From: Saprospiraceae bacterium
Lineage (GTDB): Bacteria > Bacteroidota > Bacteroidia > Chitinophagales > Saprospiraceae
DNA length: 47,892 bases
NCBI GenBank assembly: GCA_020436785.1
Contig: JAGQXC010000322.1
Coordinates: 1 to 47,892 of the forward strand
Reading direction: 5' to 3'
Under the pieces are notes generated by a model, which saw only the letters and a program-made list of their open reading frames with translations, ran no database searches and was not told where the DNA came from. This document shows positions 34,772 to 43,732 of the stretch, piece by piece. A program made the position numbers and the translations under genes. Positions within the stretch are counted from its first letter, which is position 1, and every line of letters starts with the position of its first letter.

Positions 34772-36343
34772 TTAATGTTTACGCAGAACCAATCCGGACC
34801 GGGTATTCAGATAATTTCCTTCATCGACCGCCAGGGTACCATTGATCAGCACATAGAGAATCCCAACCGGATATTGATGGGGTTCCTCAAAGGTGGCTTT
34901 ATCGATCACCGTCTCCGGATCAAAGATAACGACATCGGCCCGCAGGCCTTCCCGGAGTTCTCCCCGGTCCGCCAGGCCCAAGGTGTGAGCCGACTGTCCG
35001 GTCATTTTATGGATGGCCTGGGGAAGGGTCAGCGTTTTCTCCTCACGGACATAATGACCGAGCACCCGTGGAAAAGTACCGTACCAACGTGGGTGCGGGT
35101 GACCCATGCCGGGTTTAACCAATCGACCATCCGATCCAATCATCGTTTGTGGGTGTTGCATAATGCGCTTGACGTCTTCTTCGATCATCACGTGATACAC
35201 GCAGGAAGCCCCTCCGTTTAATTGAGCCTGGATCACCAATTCCGCACCATTGGCGATGGTGGTGTCCAATCCTTGTTCGATGCACCAGTATTTCAGCGTT
35301 TTGCCTTCCAGATCCGGCTGCCAGTCCACTTTGGCAAACTGGATGCGATCCAGATCACCGCCACCCCGGTCATTCAGAATATTAAAGATGATGCCCTGCT
35401 TGATGCTGTCTTTCAGACGTTGATCGGCTATCCGTTCTTTGAAGGCTTTTTGGCCACCCGCCATTGCCCAACTGGGGATCAGCACCGAGATGCCGGTATA
35501 ACTGGCGGTATAAGGATATTGATCCATCTGAATATCGAGTCCCTGTGCCCGGGCCGAATCGACCAATGCGAGGGTCTCCACGCTTTTGCCCCACATGGGC
35601 TTTCCAATCACTTTATGGTGGGTAAGGATCACCGGAATGTCCGCCCCGGCTGATATCTGGATGGCTTCCCGGACTGCTGCCAGGAGACCCAGTCCTTCTT
35701 CGCGCAAATGGGAGGTATAAATGCCCCCGTATTTTGAGGCAACTTTCGATAATTCGATGACTTCATCCACTTTGGAAAACGTACCAGGCAGGTATTTTAG
35801 ACCGGTGGAAATACCATAAGCTCCATCCAGCATGCCTTGTTCGATCTCGGACTTCATAGAATCCAACTCCAGCCTGGTAGGCGCACGGTTATCCAGCCCC
35901 ATCACATTGCGGCGAACGGTATTGTGTCCGATCAGGTAAGCCACATTCATGCCCACTCCTTTAACCTGCAGGCTATCCATAAAAGCCCGGAGGGGCCAGG
36001 GTGAACCGCCATCGGGGCCTCCCAATGCTGTCGTAACTCCCTGGCGGACCATGCTTTCGCAATCATTGAGCTCCATAATGGGCTCAAGATGAGCGTGCAT
36101 ATCAATAAATCCGGGTGCAACGGCCAACGATTGAGCATCGATGATCCGGTCTGCGGTTGCTCCCTCTAAATCTCCCATAGCAACGATCATGGAATCGATG
36201 ATACCAATGTCCAGAACGCTCGCCTCCGTTCCCGTACCATCGTATACGTTACCATGCAGGATCAACGTATCGTAATGTTTCGGCCCTTCGCAGGAAAGCA
36301 GAAACATGCCCATCAAGCCTATGAATACCAATCGTTGAATCAT
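34772..36343 (-). CDS. N-acyl-D-amino-acid deacylase family amidohydrolase, lipoprotein
   Basis: A 523-aa amidohydrolase of the D-aminoacylase group. The metal site is seen as PGFIDMHAHLEP (HxH), YTSHLREEG, ILTHHKVIG (His) and MIGSDG (Asp), and the end strand PADVVIFDP-like segment (LRADVVIFDPETV) is typical. These enzymes release D-amino acids from N-acyl forms or split dipeptides containing D-residues. A lipoprotein signal (FLLSC) anchors it outside the cytoplasm. The ATG at 36343 is preferred; the frame is open 14 codons further but without a signal. It heads an operon with an M20 peptidase (54 nt gap) and a serine hydrolase. Confidence 0.87.
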   Translation of the reverse strand: MIQRLVFIGLMGMFLLSCEGPKHYDTLILHGNVYDGTGTEASVLDIGIIDSMIVAMGDLEGATADRIIDAQSLAVAPGFIDMHAHLEPIMELNDCESMVRQGVTTALGGPDGGSPWPLRAFMDSLQVKGVGMNVAYLIGHNTVRRNVMGLDNRAPTRLELDSMKSEIEQGMLDGAYGISTGLKYLPGTFSKVDEVIELSKVASKYGGIYTSHLREEGLGLLAAVREAIQISAGADIPVILTHHKVIGKPMWGKSVETLALVDSARAQGLDIQMDQYPYTASYTGISVLIPSWAMAGGQKAFKERIADQRLKDSIKQGIIFNILNDRGGGDLDRIQFAKVDWQPDLEGKTLKYWCIEQGLDTTIANGAELVIQAQLNGGASCVYHVMIEEDVKRIMQHPQTMIGSDGRLVKPGMGHPHPRWYGTFPRVLGHYVREEKTLTLPQAIHKMTGQSAHTLGLADRGELREGLRADVVIFDPETVIDKATFEEPHQYPVGILYVLINGTLAVDEGNYLNTRSGLVLRKH

Positions 36344-36512
36344 CGTAGAGAAATTTCCGGATAAAAGTGTGTGGTTAAAATACAATTTTCAGCGCATCCT
36401 CATTCCGCACCGTGGAAAGTAAGTGATCAAACACGCTACTTAGCTAATTCTCCCTCCGATTTTGACGCAACCGGCCCTTCCATGAATCTGGAATAAAACG
36501 CAATTTTGAATT

Positions 36513-36896
36513 ATGGAAAAAACAAACATCTCCACCATCGACGAATACATCGGTAGCTTTTCTTCTCCTTTACGGGAATTGTTGGAGCAGATTCGTGATC
36601 ACATCCGCCGGCTAGTTCCCGAAGCCAAAGAGACCATCAGCTATGGCATGCCAACCTTTAAAACCACCGAAAATCTGGTGCATTTTGCGGCCTATGACCA
36701 TCATATTGGCTTTTATCCGACCCCATCCGGGATCCAGGCATTCCAGGAAGAAATCAATCGTTATAGGTGGGCCAAGGGTTCGGTCCAGTTTCCACTGACC
36801 GAACCGATGCCATTTGACCTGATCGAACGGATGGTCACCTACCGGGTGAATGAAGCCAGGGCCAAATTTGCGGCCAAAAAGAAAAATTCGAAATGA
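36513..36896 (+). CDS. DUF1801 family protein (YdhG-like)
   Basis: A 127-aa cytosolic protein of the DUF1801 family. The signature ETISYGMPTFKTTENLVHFAAYDHHIGFYPTPSG is complete, followed by KGSVQFPLTEPMP. A Bacillus relative (Fra/YdhG) has been proposed to carry iron, but the family as a whole is not characterised. First of four short plus-strand genes with gaps of 33, 33 and 0 nt, which suggests one transcript. Confidence 0.87.
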   Translation: MEKTNISTIDEYIGSFSSPLRELLEQIRDHIRRLVPEAKETISYGMPTFKTTENLVHFAAYDHHIGFYPTPSGIQAFQEEINRYRWAKGSVQFPLTEPMPFDLIERMVTYRVNEARAKFAAKKKNSK

Positions 36897-36929
36897 CCTT
36901 CAATCCTCGTTTAAACTAAAAATAAAAAT

Positions 36930-37376
36930 ATGGCTCTTAATAAAATTTCTCCCAGCCTTTGGTTTAGTGTTGAAGGCGGACAACTTGCAACCATCATCGA
37001 TTATTACCAAACCATTTTTGGAAACAACTTTAAACCCGGACAGGTCATCCCTTTGGGTGATACACCCAGCGGTTATGCGGAAATGTGCCAGGTCGTCCTG
37101 TTTGAACAGGAATATACACTGATGAGTACCGCCCTGGAACATCATGCTTTAAATGATGCCGTTTCGTTCATCATTTATTGTGCAGATCAGCATGAAATCG
37201 ATCATTACTGGAACCATTTCACCCGCGAAGGCAAGCAGTCCCAATGCGGATGGTGCGAAGATAAATTTGGCTTGCGTTGGCAGGTACTGCCGGAGAATCT
37301 CGGTGAACTGATGCAGAAGCCCAATGCCTGGAATGTCATGATGTCCCAACGCAAGATTGTGATCGCAGAATATTAA
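36930..37376 (+). CDS. VOC-fold PhnB-like protein
   Basis: A 148-aa member of the vicinal oxygen chelate superfamily, PhnB or 3-demethylubiquinone methyltransferase-like type. It shows the usual order: SLWFSVEGGQLATIIDYYQTIF, GDTPSGYAEMCQVVLFEQEYTLMS and WCEDKFGLRWQVLPENLGE. The metal-site residues of true enzymes are only partly kept, as in most PhnB-like proteins, and the activity is unknown. Second gene in the short-gene run. Confidence 0.85.
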   Translation: MALNKISPSLWFSVEGGQLATIIDYYQTIFGNNFKPGQVIPLGDTPSGYAEMCQVVLFEQEYTLMSTALEHHALNDAVSFIIYCADQHEIDHYWNHFTREGKQSQCGWCEDKFGLRWQVLPENLGELMQKPNAWNVMMSQRKIVIAEY

Positions 37377-37409
37377 CTTGCCATCAGAAACCACAATTCA
37401 CTGTAAGAA

Positions 37410-37826
37410 ATGAAAGAACACACCACTAATTATTTTAACACCTTGATTGAGATCGCCGAGGACAGCCCGGTAGACCATGCGGAAATCCCTGCATTGAAAG
37501 GGGATAAAAAGACCGTCGCATACCTACAATACGAACTTTTAATCGATCATCCCTACCGGTATACCTCCGATGACCTGATCTTCAAATGCCATGCCTTGCG
37601 ACAGGAAATCGAACCGGTCGAATGGAAAGAAGCAAGGACAGTTTTTTTCTCCAAAGGACAGGCTTGTATGCGTGCATCCCCGTTGACCAAACGCTATGGC
37701 TGGGGCGTACACAGTGACCGTGAGGGCAAGATTGCATTGGTACCTGCTGAATCTGCCACCTATCAAAAACTACGGGATGATGGTCAGGTGGACAAAGTCA
37801 AAGCCATGCGCTCAAAACGAAAATAA
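37410..37826 (+). CDS. DUF6157 family protein
   Basis: A 138-aa protein matching the DUF6157 pattern: TTNYFNTLIEIAEDSP at the start, KTVAYLQYELLIDHPYRYTSDD, FFSKGQACMRASPLTKRYGWGVH and a basic end. The fold and role are unknown. Its stop codon TAA is directly followed by the ATG of the next gene, so the two are very probably translated from one message. Confidence 0.83.
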   Translation: MKEHTTNYFNTLIEIAEDSPVDHAEIPALKGDKKTVAYLQYELLIDHPYRYTSDDLIFKCHALRQEIEPVEWKEARTVFFSKGQACMRASPLTKRYGWGVHSDREGKIALVPAESATYQKLRDDGQVDKVKAMRSKRK

Positions 37827-38138
37827 ATGTCCGATTCTCCCAATACGCTACGCATTTGTCCTCAAGGACATCGTTATTACAAAAGCAGCTCTTGTCCGGT
37901 CTGTCCCATCTGTGAGAAAGAGCATATCCCGGAGGCTGAATTTCTAAAAACGATCAGCGCACCTGCCCGGCGAGCGCTGGAACGAGAAGGCATTCTTTCA
38001 TTGAAAAAGCTCGCTTCTTTCACTGAAAAGGAAATCCTTGCATTCCATGGCATCGGGCCCGGCTCCCTGCCTCCGTTGAGGGATGCCCTGACCAGGCAGG
38101 GATTGCAATTTAGTCCGTACAATGGTGAGACTTCCTGA
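37827..38138 (+). CDS. Small protein with zinc-binding head and RNAP alpha-CTD-like helices
   Basis: A 103-aa protein. Residues 11-30 hold a Cys/His cluster (CPQGH, then CPVCPIC) that looks like a small zinc ribbon. The rest resembles the C-terminal domain of RNA polymerase alpha, with a helix-hairpin-helix (LASFTEKEILAFHGIGPGSLPPLRDAL) and the preceding APARRALEREGILSLKKL. Such short alpha-CTD-like proteins occur in Bacteroidota; whether they touch DNA or polymerase is not known. It abuts the DUF6157 stop with no gap and ends 3 nt before the convergent GNAT gene. Confidence 0.78.
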   Translation: MSDSPNTLRICPQGHRYYKSSSCPVCPICEKEHIPEAEFLKTISAPARRALEREGILSLKKLASFTEKEILAFHGIGPGSLPPLRDALTRQGLQFSPYNGETS

Positions 38139-38141
38139 ATT

Positions 38142-38681
38142 TTATTCCAGTTTTAAGCGCATGACCTGGCGACGACTGCCTGCCGGTTTGACGTATTTGA
38201 AACTAAGGCGTTCGAAAAGCGGAACAAAACCCATAAACCGGTAAGATGGTGAATCCGGTGCTACGGGATAAGCTTCCAGGTATTTGGCGCCGGAAGCGTG
38301 GGCATACTGCCGGGCAGCCTGGATCATGGATTTCATCAATCCCTGCCGCCGGTAAGGACGCTTAACAAAAAAACAGGTGAGGGACCAGACCTTTTCCAGA
38401 TGATCTTCACCACCCAGTTTACGGAAAGTATCCCGCGGAGCCACCGAACACCATCCGATGGGTACCCCGTGATCGTAAGCCAGGAGTCCGACCGGTTTGC
38501 CAGTTTCCACATGATGTTTTAAACTGGATTTCCGATCCGATTTTAGGTTTCGGTCTTTTTCAGGAGCCATGTTTCTCCATACCATACAGTAACAGTAGGC
38601 GGGACCACCCCGGGACTCAAAAAGCGCTTCCAGATCGGGCCAGGTGGTTTGGTCAACCGGTTTGAAATCGATGTTAGTCAT
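38142..38681 (-). CDS. GNAT family N-acetyltransferase
   Basis: A 179-aa acetyltransferase. SLTCFFVKRPYRRQGLMKSMIQAA is the acetyl-CoA-binding motif A and YRFMGFVPLFERLSF is the motif-B region. The N-terminal ESRGGPAYCYCMVWR segment is typical of a subgroup of uncharacterised GNAT proteins. The start ATG overlaps the CE15 esterase stop as ATGA, so translation is probably coupled. The frame is open far upstream inside the esterase gene but that part is not homologous to anything. Confidence 0.85.
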   Translation of the reverse strand: MTNIDFKPVDQTTWPDLEALFESRGGPAYCYCMVWRNMAPEKDRNLKSDRKSSLKHHVETGKPVGLLAYDHGVPIGWCSVAPRDTFRKLGGEDHLEKVWSLTCFFVKRPYRRQGLMKSMIQAARQYAHASGAKYLEAYPVAPDSPSYRFMGFVPLFERLSFKYVKPAGSRRQVMRLKLE

Positions 38682-40012
38682 TGATTCCAATACCGGGCAC
38701 AAAAGTCCAGGAAAAAAGGATAATTTGGTGCGGGAGTATGTCCCTGATCGTGCTGACGCCAGACCAGGTCTCCGTCCAGCAATCCCTGGTTGACATCCGG
38801 CATATCTTTGGTTCCCAAATCCCTTTTTCCTAACAGGCGGTACACGGGTCCGGCGGCGGCCGTCGCCATGAACATGCCCAATTGGTCGGTCCACTGATCC
38901 CCTTCGCTCCCACAACCGACAAATACCGGCCTGGGCGCACAAAGCGCAATCAATTCATGGGCATCCACGGGAAGATCATCCCAGTGCAGGGGTCCTCCGT
39001 ATTTGATGAAGTTTCCGGCCATCCAGTGGTATTCTCCGCTACCGGTCAGGTTTTCGACGATTTCTCCATAATTGCGGCGGTTCAATTTAGCACCGCCTTC
39101 GCCCGAAGAAGACACGTAGGCCACGGAAAACCGTTCATCAAAAGCCATGGTCACCAGGGCCGCCTTGCCATAGCGGGAATGACCACCGATGCTTACACGA
39201 TGTTCATCGAGATCGTCGCGGTCACCAAAATAGTCCAGAGCACGGCTGGCACCCCAGGCCCAAGCCCGCAAAGCACCCCAGTCGTCCGGTTTACGCCGTT
39301 GCCCTTTATTCACCAGGCCGATGATGCCCTGGGTCAATCCGGCACCATGATCCGGCTGGATGCTGGTCGGACCCAGCAAGGCATATGCCCAGCCACGCTC
39401 CAGGCAATTCACCTGCCACTCCAAAGGTTTCGGCAGCGAGGTGTCTCTCGGCCGTCTAAATAATCCCCAGTAAAACTCGATGACAACCGGTACGGCCGGG
39501 TTGCGCTGAACCGGCAGTATCAGGGTTAAATCGATCGTTACGGACAGCTCCGGATGACCAGCGTTATCGACGATCCCGGCCAATTTTTGCAGGTGTGCGG
39601 GTAGGTTGCCAATCAAGGTGTCGCGCTCCCGCAGGATTGTCCAGGTGACCGGTGGTACGTTCGGTGGAATGCGACCATACACTTCGCGTTCAAAATCATC
39701 CAGGATTTCGTCCCTCCGGTTTTTCCACTCCGCCGCCGTTTGCACCGGGGTACCGTTGCGGAAAGTCAGCGGATCGGGAAGATCCGGATAAGGATTGGCT
39801 TTGGATTCATCGTAATTGACGGCATTGGGCGCATTCATGTCGTTGCCATTGGCCCCCGGTCGCAATTCGGTTATGCCTAATTGAGCCATCATCTCCCGAT
39901 GATCCATCTGCGACAACGCATGGAGGCTGTCCCGCTCGCGTTGCGAAGGAAATTGGGCCCGGACCAGGGTGTAGCTCGATATGAACAATGTCAAAAGGAA
40001 AAGTCTTTGCAC
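38678..40012 (-). CDS. CE15-like glucuronoyl esterase
   Basis: A 444-aa secreted alpha/beta hydrolase of carbohydrate esterase family 15, which cuts ester bonds between glucuronic acid on xylan and lignin alcohols. The nucleophile elbow is GGHSRYGKAALVT (Ser), followed by the family block SSSGEGGAKLNRRNYGE, and the catalytic His is in RQHDQGHTPAPNY. Length and order fit bacterial CE15. The start is the GTG at 40012, giving a signal peptide ending LVRAQ; a TTG 19 codons upstream would add a non-signal stretch. Partner gene downstream is a GNAT protein. No xylan genes adjoin. Confidence 0.85.
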   Translation of the reverse strand: MQRLFLLTLFISSYTLVRAQFPSQRERDSLHALSQMDHREMMAQLGITELRPGANGNDMNAPNAVNYDESKANPYPDLPDPLTFRNGTPVQTAAEWKNRRDEILDDFEREVYGRIPPNVPPVTWTILRERDTLIGNLPAHLQKLAGIVDNAGHPELSVTIDLTLILPVQRNPAVPVVIEFYWGLFRRPRDTSLPKPLEWQVNCLERGWAYALLGPTSIQPDHGAGLTQGIIGLVNKGQRRKPDDWGALRAWAWGASRALDYFGDRDDLDEHRVSIGGHSRYGKAALVTMAFDERFSVAYVSSSGEGGAKLNRRNYGEIVENLTGSGEYHWMAGNFIKYGGPLHWDDLPVDAHELIALCAPRPVFVGCGSEGDQWTDQLGMFMATAAAGPVYRLLGKRDLGTKDMPDVNQGLLDGDLVWRQHDQGHTPAPNYPFFLDFCARYWNQ

Positions 40013-40133
40013 GTGCTGTCTTTTTGATGAAAAGATGCAGTTACCTGATTCTGGATTAGGAAGGTACAATTAATTCAAACGACCATTGACAGGAAAATCG
40101 CCATCCATTCCCGCTTATTTAGGGATAAACCGC

Positions 40134-40141
40134 TAACTTTG
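40134..40141 (+). promoter_or_regulatory. -7 promoter box (TAACTTTG) before mtaB
   Basis: Matches TAnnTTTG, 23 nt before the ATG at 40165. No clear -33 TTTG at the right distance. Confidence 0.4.
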
Positions 40142-40164
40142 CCGGCTCAAAATCAATCGGTTAG

Positions 40165-41511
40165 ATGGCCACACCCCGTTCTGTTGCCTTTCATACCCTG
40201 GGCTGTAAGTTAAACTTCGCAGAAACTTCTTCGATCACCCGGCTATTTGAAGGTGCCGGCTATGCCATTCACAACTGGGAGGAACCGGCCGATTTTTATG
40301 TCATCAACACCTGTTCGGTGACTGATTTTGCCGACCGCAAATGCCGGAAAGCCGTTCGCCATGCCTTGCGTCAGTCGCCTCATGCCCGCGTGATCATGAT
40401 GGGCTGCTATGCCCAGCTCAAACCGCAGGAAATTGCCGAAATTCCCGGAGTAGATCTGGTCCTCGGCGCCGGAGAAAAATTCAAGGTTCTGGATTACATC
40501 GATCAACTGCGCGACACCGCTGGCAAAGGCTTGGTTGCTGTGCAGGACATTCAATCCATCACCCACTTTGACCAGTCCTTCTCTTTTGGCGATCGTACGC
40601 GCTCTTTTCTGAAAGTACAGGATGGCTGTGATTACAACTGTGCTTTTTGTACCATCCCCCAGGCGCGGGGAAAGAGCCGCAGTGAATCGATTGATCGCAT
40701 TGTAGCCAATGCCGAAGCCATTGCGGAGATGGGCGTAAAAGAAGTTGTCCTGACGGGTGTCAATATTGGTGATTTCGGCAAATACCTGGACCCTCAAACG
40801 GGACGTTTCCGGCGGCAAACTAACTTCCTTTCATTGTTGCAAGCGTTGGATCAAATTGCATCCATCGCAAGGATCAGGATCTCGAGCATTGAGCCGAATC
40901 TATGCGATGATGCGGTCATCGAATTCATTGCCCGGTCCCGATGCATAGTCCCCCATCTGCACTTGCCCCTCCAGTCTGGCAATGACAAGCAACTGGAGAA
41001 AATGCAACGGCGTTACCGCAGGGACCTGTATGCCGACCGGGTGGCCGCCATCAAGCACCACATGCCACATGCCTGTATTGGCGTGGATGTCATTGTGGGG
41101 TTCCCGGGTGAGACCGATGAAGATTTTCTGGAAACCTACCGGTTTATCCAATCACTGGACATTGCATACCTGCACGTATTTACCTACTCGGAACGGACTA
41201 ATACGCCTGCTTATTCGATGGTCGACCCCGTCCGGATGGAAGTACGCCGTGAACGTAACCGGCAATTGACCATTCTCTCTGAGAAGAAGCGCAGGGCTTT
41301 CTATGCCTCTTTCCGGGGTCAGGTTCGCCCCGTACTCTTTGAAAAAAGTAACAAGCCCGGATGCATGACCGGATTCACGGACAATTATTTGAAAGTTGAT
41401 CTCCCGCTGGAAGGTGAACGGTTGAACACGATCTTCCCGGTCCGGCTGGAACGCCTGGATGATGAGGGGCATTTTTCCGGTGTTCAATTGCCGTTGCCCC
41501 AACTGGCTTAA
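40165..41511 (+). CDS. mtaB: tRNA t6A37 methylthiotransferase MtaB
   Basis: A 448-aa radical-SAM methylthiotransferase that adds a methylthio group to t6A at position 37 of ANN-decoding tRNAs. The N-terminal UPF0004 domain has its three Cys (GCKLNFAE, NTCSVT, GCYAQ), the radical-SAM cluster is CDYNCAFC (Cys155, 159, 162), and the C-terminal TRAM-like part ends the protein. FHTLGCKLNFAE is characteristic of MtaB rather than MiaB or RimO. Full length. It starts 152 nt from the divergent CE15 gene. Confidence 0.93.
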   Translation: MATPRSVAFHTLGCKLNFAETSSITRLFEGAGYAIHNWEEPADFYVINTCSVTDFADRKCRKAVRHALRQSPHARVIMMGCYAQLKPQEIAEIPGVDLVLGAGEKFKVLDYIDQLRDTAGKGLVAVQDIQSITHFDQSFSFGDRTRSFLKVQDGCDYNCAFCTIPQARGKSRSESIDRIVANAEAIAEMGVKEVVLTGVNIGDFGKYLDPQTGRFRRQTNFLSLLQALDQIASIARIRISSIEPNLCDDAVIEFIARSRCIVPHLHLPLQSGNDKQLEKMQRRYRRDLYADRVAAIKHHMPHACIGVDVIVGFPGETDEDFLETYRFIQSLDIAYLHVFTYSERTNTPAYSMVDPVRMEVRRERNRQLTILSEKKRRAFYASFRGQVRPVLFEKSNKPGCMTGFTDNYLKVDLPLEGERLNTIFPVRLERLDDEGHFSGVQLPLPQLA

Positions 41512-41518
41512 GACTGGA

Positions 41519-41758
41519 TCAGTGGGTGAGCAGGCTATGGGAATGTTCAAAGGCAAAACACAGATCGTCAACGGTATTTACCTTTTCGATTTCATCGGCG
41601 CTCAGCTCAACTCCGAACATGTTCTCCAATTTGAAAATGAGGTCCATCCGGTCGATGGAATCCAATTGTAGATCATTTTCCAATGAATCGGAGCTGTAGA
41701 TCTGTTGAGCCGGCCGGCCCAGGATATAGCTGAGGTATTGCAGAATATGTGTTTTCAT
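41519..41758 (-). CDS. Acyl carrier protein (orphan)
   Basis: A 79-aa carrier protein. The phosphopantetheine Ser is in LQLDSIDRMDL (near residue 34), with the usual helix 2 (DRMDLIFKLENMFGVEL) and acidic surface. No ketoacyl synthase, transferase or adenylation gene is adjacent; it lies between the convergent mtaB end and the S8 protease. It is not the fatty-acid AcpP by sequence feel (that has DSLD), so it probably serves a specialised pathway encoded elsewhere. Confidence 0.85.
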   Translation of the reverse strand: MKTHILQYLSYILGRPAQQIYSSDSLENDLQLDSIDRMDLIFKLENMFGVELSADEIEKVNTVDDLCFAFEHSHSLLTH

Positions 41759-41860
41759 ATGGTTGGGAATTAGCCGAAATACACTGATTTTCCAATAAAC
41801 GACCCAGGGTTGATCCCTGTTTTTTCCTGACTCAAGGTTTAAGAAATTGTTAACAATTCT

Positions 41861-43630
41861 TCAGGATTTCATAAACTTAACGGACCGGGTCCCATTGTTT
41901 GAAATAAGTTGTAAGTAATACATTCCGGTACCAAAAGCAGCAATACTACGGGTCCACGTTCCGTAAGTATGAATGTTTTCCTGGGTAAGCAATCGACCTA
42001 CCTGATCATAAATACGGATTTCCCGGACTGCTATTTTTTGACTCCAATTCAAATTTATCAGATCCGTAGATGGGTTAGGATAGATCCGTAAGTCCCAGTC
42101 CCCGTTTGAATCCGGTTGATTGTTGGAAGTCTCCAGGGCCAGCTGGTAAGCCTTCCACACATTAAGGATGCCGTAGCCGTAATACGCATTGGGAATCATC
42201 ATTCCATCGAACGGTCCGCAGACTTTCGGGTCCAACATCGGGTCGGCGGAAGCTTCTAAAAGGTATTGGATCCGCTCTACGTCTCCATCCAGTTCGGGCA
42301 ATGCAGAAATTAGCAGCGCTACCGCTCCGGCCACATGTGGCCCGGACATGCTGGTTCCGTTCCAATTTTGATAACCACCTCCGAGGACTGCTGACCGGAC
42401 ATTTACTCCCGGTGCGACGAGATCCGGCTTCAGACGCCCGCTACCGTCAACCAGCACCGGTCCCCGCGATGAAAAAGAAGCGATGGTATCATCCTGGCGT
42501 ATGGCGCCAATGGTAAAACTGGATGCATAGATGGCGGCCGGATCGTAAATGGAACTGCAACCCTGGTTGCCATCGTTACCGGCAGAGACGACCACAAATA
42601 TCCCTGCCGCCTTTAATTGCCGGATGGCTTCATCCAACAGGGAAAAATTTTCGGTGTTGCATCCTTCTGCCGGCGGACAGCCCCAGCTGTTGTTGATCAC
42701 GGCTGGCCCAAGGTCGGGATTGGCATTTTCACCATTCAGATCGGTTGGTGCCAGCAGCCATTCAAAACATTCCAGGTACGTCCAGGGAGAACCCCATCCG
42801 CGCTCCATGCACCGGCAACCGATCCAGTTGGCTTCCGGGGCCACACCAATGGATTCCTCCGGCGCCGAACCGGCCATGGTACCCATGGTGTGTGTACCGT
42901 GACTGTGATCGTCACAAGGTACCGGGCTATCCAACCCGCACGGGTTGCTCGCCGGGGTTGGCATGCTGTCCTGATTGAGCGGGTTGATGTCATGAATGGC
43001 ATCGTGCCAGTTGTAGTTGTGATCCGCATTTCCGTCATTACGGTATCCGCGGTATTGTTGTTTCAATGCAGGATGCTCCCATTCATATCCGGTATCTTCA
43101 CCCCCAATGGTCACACCCTGACCCTGGATGCCCAGAGCCCACAGGCTGTCCGCTCCGATGCGCGTGATGCCCCAGGGGACTGTTCCCCGGGTATCGAGTG
43201 TACTGGCCTTCCATTCTGCGGGTGGAGGTGTTAATTTCCATTGCGGATTTGGCACTATTTTTTCAACGTTGGGTAACTGAATAACCTCACGCATCTCGGC
43301 GCCGGTTAAATAAACCTTGAGGCTATTAACGATCCAGTGACTTTGCCATGACTTATGGTGGCTTTGAATCCAGTTTAGAACGGGTTGTTGGGTAGTACGT
43401 GCGTGTGAACGTAATTGGTTATAGACGGCAAAGGCCTTTGCTTCCCTTCTTTTTAGATTGGCGGTTTCCGGCTGAGCCTGGGCAAGATAAATGATGCATT
43501 CCAACGCATCATCCGGGGCTGCAGCTTGCAATTTTTGCAGCAACCGTGGGTCGATGGTCCCCTGACCAAAGCTTGGTCCGGATCCGTGGATCAACAAGAT
43601 TGTCAGTAAGAAAATTAGTGTACGAACCAT
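41861..43630 (-). CDS. S8 serine protease with T9SS sorting domain
   Basis: A 589-aa secreted subtilase, resembling the bacillopeptidase F subgroup. The catalytic Asp is in GGEDTGYEWEHPALK, the His in DHSHGTHTMG, the oxyanion Asn in NNSWGCP, and the Ser in GTSMSGPHVAGA. An inhibitor-like propeptide (about 25-135) precedes the catalytic domain, and the last 75 residues are a T9SS type A sorting domain (LRIYPNPSTDLINLNW, GMYYLQL). The ATG at 43630 gives a signal peptide ending SFGQ. It is secreted through the outer membrane by T9SS. Divergent from the aspartoacylase-like gene. Confidence 0.93.
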   Translation of the reverse strand: MVRTLIFLLTILLIHGSGPSFGQGTIDPRLLQKLQAAAPDDALECIIYLAQAQPETANLKRREAKAFAVYNQLRSHARTTQQPVLNWIQSHHKSWQSHWIVNSLKVYLTGAEMREVIQLPNVEKIVPNPQWKLTPPPAEWKASTLDTRGTVPWGITRIGADSLWALGIQGQGVTIGGEDTGYEWEHPALKQQYRGYRNDGNADHNYNWHDAIHDINPLNQDSMPTPASNPCGLDSPVPCDDHSHGTHTMGTMAGSAPEESIGVAPEANWIGCRCMERGWGSPWTYLECFEWLLAPTDLNGENANPDLGPAVINNSWGCPPAEGCNTENFSLLDEAIRQLKAAGIFVVVSAGNDGNQGCSSIYDPAAIYASSFTIGAIRQDDTIASFSSRGPVLVDGSGRLKPDLVAPGVNVRSAVLGGGYQNWNGTSMSGPHVAGAVALLISALPELDGDVERIQYLLEASADPMLDPKVCGPFDGMMIPNAYYGYGILNVWKAYQLALETSNNQPDSNGDWDLRIYPNPSTDLINLNWSQKIAVREIRIYDQVGRLLTQENIHTYGTWTRSIAAFGTGMYYLQLISNNGTRSVKFMKS

Positions 43631-43732
43631 ATCAGTACAAACCGCGCTCAACCTAAAACATTCTAACGACGAAAATGATTTACCTCACCCGGCAATATTT
43701 TAATCTGTGTAAGATACAGTTTCTGATTCTGC

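Noticed and set aside
38882-39463. 193-codon plus-strand frame opposite the CE15 esterase
   Set aside because: Shadow frame; no signal, domain or start context, while the minus-strand gene is clear.
42617-43234. 205-codon plus-strand frame opposite the S8 protease
   Set aside because: Shadow of a GC-rich, well-supported subtilase gene with all catalytic motifs on the minus strand.
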